Source of the DNA: Panorpa germanica
Taxonomy: Eukaryota; Arthropoda; Insecta; Mecoptera; Panorpidae
Reading direction: 5' to 3'
DNA: 64,000 nt
Assembly (NCBI GenBank): GCA_963678705.1
Contig: OY783207.1
Location: forward strand, 1,550,001 to 1,614,000
Below are positions 63,222-64,000 of the stretch, piece after piece; positions within the stretch are counted from its first letter, which is position 1; each line of letters starts with the position of its first letter. The notes under the pieces were generated by a model. That model saw only the letters and a program-made list of their open reading frames with translations. It was not told the origin of the DNA and did not search any database. A program made the position numbers and the translations under genes.

Positions 63222-63807
63222 CTGCAATAAATAAAGAAACAGTTAGGACAAATTGCTTTCGTCAATTCATTTTAAATTTATAATGTTTGCATTTGCATAA
63301 TCATAAACTAATTAGGAGCTAACTTTATCAATACAGTTTTACAAAAATTAAATCATGATTCACAAGGCAGTTCCAACAAAGGTTCCTTTAAAATATATTT
63401 CTTTACCTGTATATTTTAAATTAAATTTGTTCAATACAAACTACCGGCTTTCCTACACGTTTACCACCCTGTTTATCTTATAATTAATGTATGTTTTAAT
63501 TAACATTTTTATGCTCATATTTAATTTGAAATAGCTGCTATTGAACAAAATTTTTCTTTACTGGATGGTGGAAAACCAACCACACTGGGTGTCTATAACA
63601 CTGATGACCTAATTAGCTATGCCAATTAGTGTTGTGTGGTTAGCACAGTGAGAGAAAAAACGTTTTCAGGTAACAATAAAACTTCATGTATAAGGAAAAA
63701 AGGTTTTATGTTCAAAAAGTAGAGTTAATTAACAATTTTATAAATATTTAATGTGCGCTGTAGTAGGATTGTTCGCGTTTTAAAACAGGGTCCCTTAAGA
63801 ATTCAAT

Positions 63808-63811
<4 letters not shown>

Positions 63812-63870
<59 letters not shown>
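63812..63870. repeat. (TA)n microsatellite
   Basis: About 59 bp of pure TA, forming the tail of the inverted TA-tailed repeat that follows. Confidence 0.95.
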
Positions 63871-63872
<2 letters not shown>

Positions 63873-64000
63873 GATCGTAAAACTAAATCGAGCATACAAA
63901 GTAATCATAACTATAACACCCGGAGTAGAAAAGTCGTAAAATAGTGTGATTAATGAGGGTATATTTGTGAACGGAAACCAAGTGAAACGTTAAAGCAATT
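63871..64000 (-). repeat. TA-tailed interspersed repeat, copy 3 (cut by window edge)
   Basis: The complement matches 2080-2231: AATCGAGCATACAAAGTAAT, CATAACTATAACACCC, AGAAAAGTCGTAAAA and GTGAACGGAAACCAAGT. It continues beyond the window. Confidence 0.85.

Noticed and set aside
63640-63710. Minus-strand MKFYCYLKTFFLSLC as a signal-peptide exon for the 62-63 kb candidate
   Set aside because: It reads straight into a stop and no acceptable donor follows.

Overview
The window is AT-rich, gene-poor animal nuclear DNA, almost certainly from an insect. The evidence is GT-AG introns of about 80 bp next to introns of several kb, very long (TA)n microsatellites, and arthropod-type transposons: Helitron, mariner, PIF/Harbinger, hAT, jockey-like and other non-LTR retrotransposons. 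The order of insect cannot be fixed from the sequence. No rRNA, tRNA, CRISPR array, bacterial operon or viral gene was recognised.

The only well supported host gene is on the minus strand at 37586-44600. It is a six-exon gene for a secreted mucin-like protein of about 266 residues. Exon 1 encodes exactly a signal peptide. Four small exons (39-87 nt) encode a cysteine-rich segment. The last exon carries a Thr/Thr/Glu/Ser/Ser pentapeptide array, an acidic patch and a basic tail. Every exon junction falls in phase 0. Its 5.5-kb second intron is mostly filled by a tandem array of six units of about 0.8 kb (39514-44147) with Helitron-like 3' ends. A second, much weaker candidate with small exons lies at 62142-63221 (minus).

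Layout: 1-965, N-terminal part of a frameshifted autonomous Helitron (minus). 1.6-2.3 kb, 24.4-25.0 kb and 63.8-64.0 kb, three copies of a TA-tailed repeat. 5.3-5.8 kb and 46.9-47.7 kb, PIF/Harbinger-type elements with TTA and TAA target duplications. 7.7-8.2 and 11.1-11.9 kb, a repeat with an 82-bp minisatellite. 9.1-10.1, 14.4, 17.3-18.0, 22.6-23.3, 56.0-56.3, 58.2-58.4 and 60.5-61.3 kb, fragments of one LINE family, three of them with visible or probable target duplications. 19.5-19.9 and 58.5-59.0 kb, 3' ends of jockey-like reverse transcriptase genes. 26.0, 29.0 and 53.3 kb, three copies of a non-autonomous element with 15-bp inverted ends. 27.2-27.6 and 45.8-46.2 kb, C-terminal LINE fragments with zinc-knuckle motifs. 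31.7-32.0 kb, a SINE-like insertion inside an older repeat. 33.0-33.9 kb, a deleted mariner inside another older repeat. 48.5-48.9 kb, a hAT-type MITE.

Two insertions (mariner and SINE-like) can be dated relative to older repeats because each has an unoccupied paralogous site elsewhere in this window. The rest is AT-rich intergenic or intronic sequence in which no gene could be supported.
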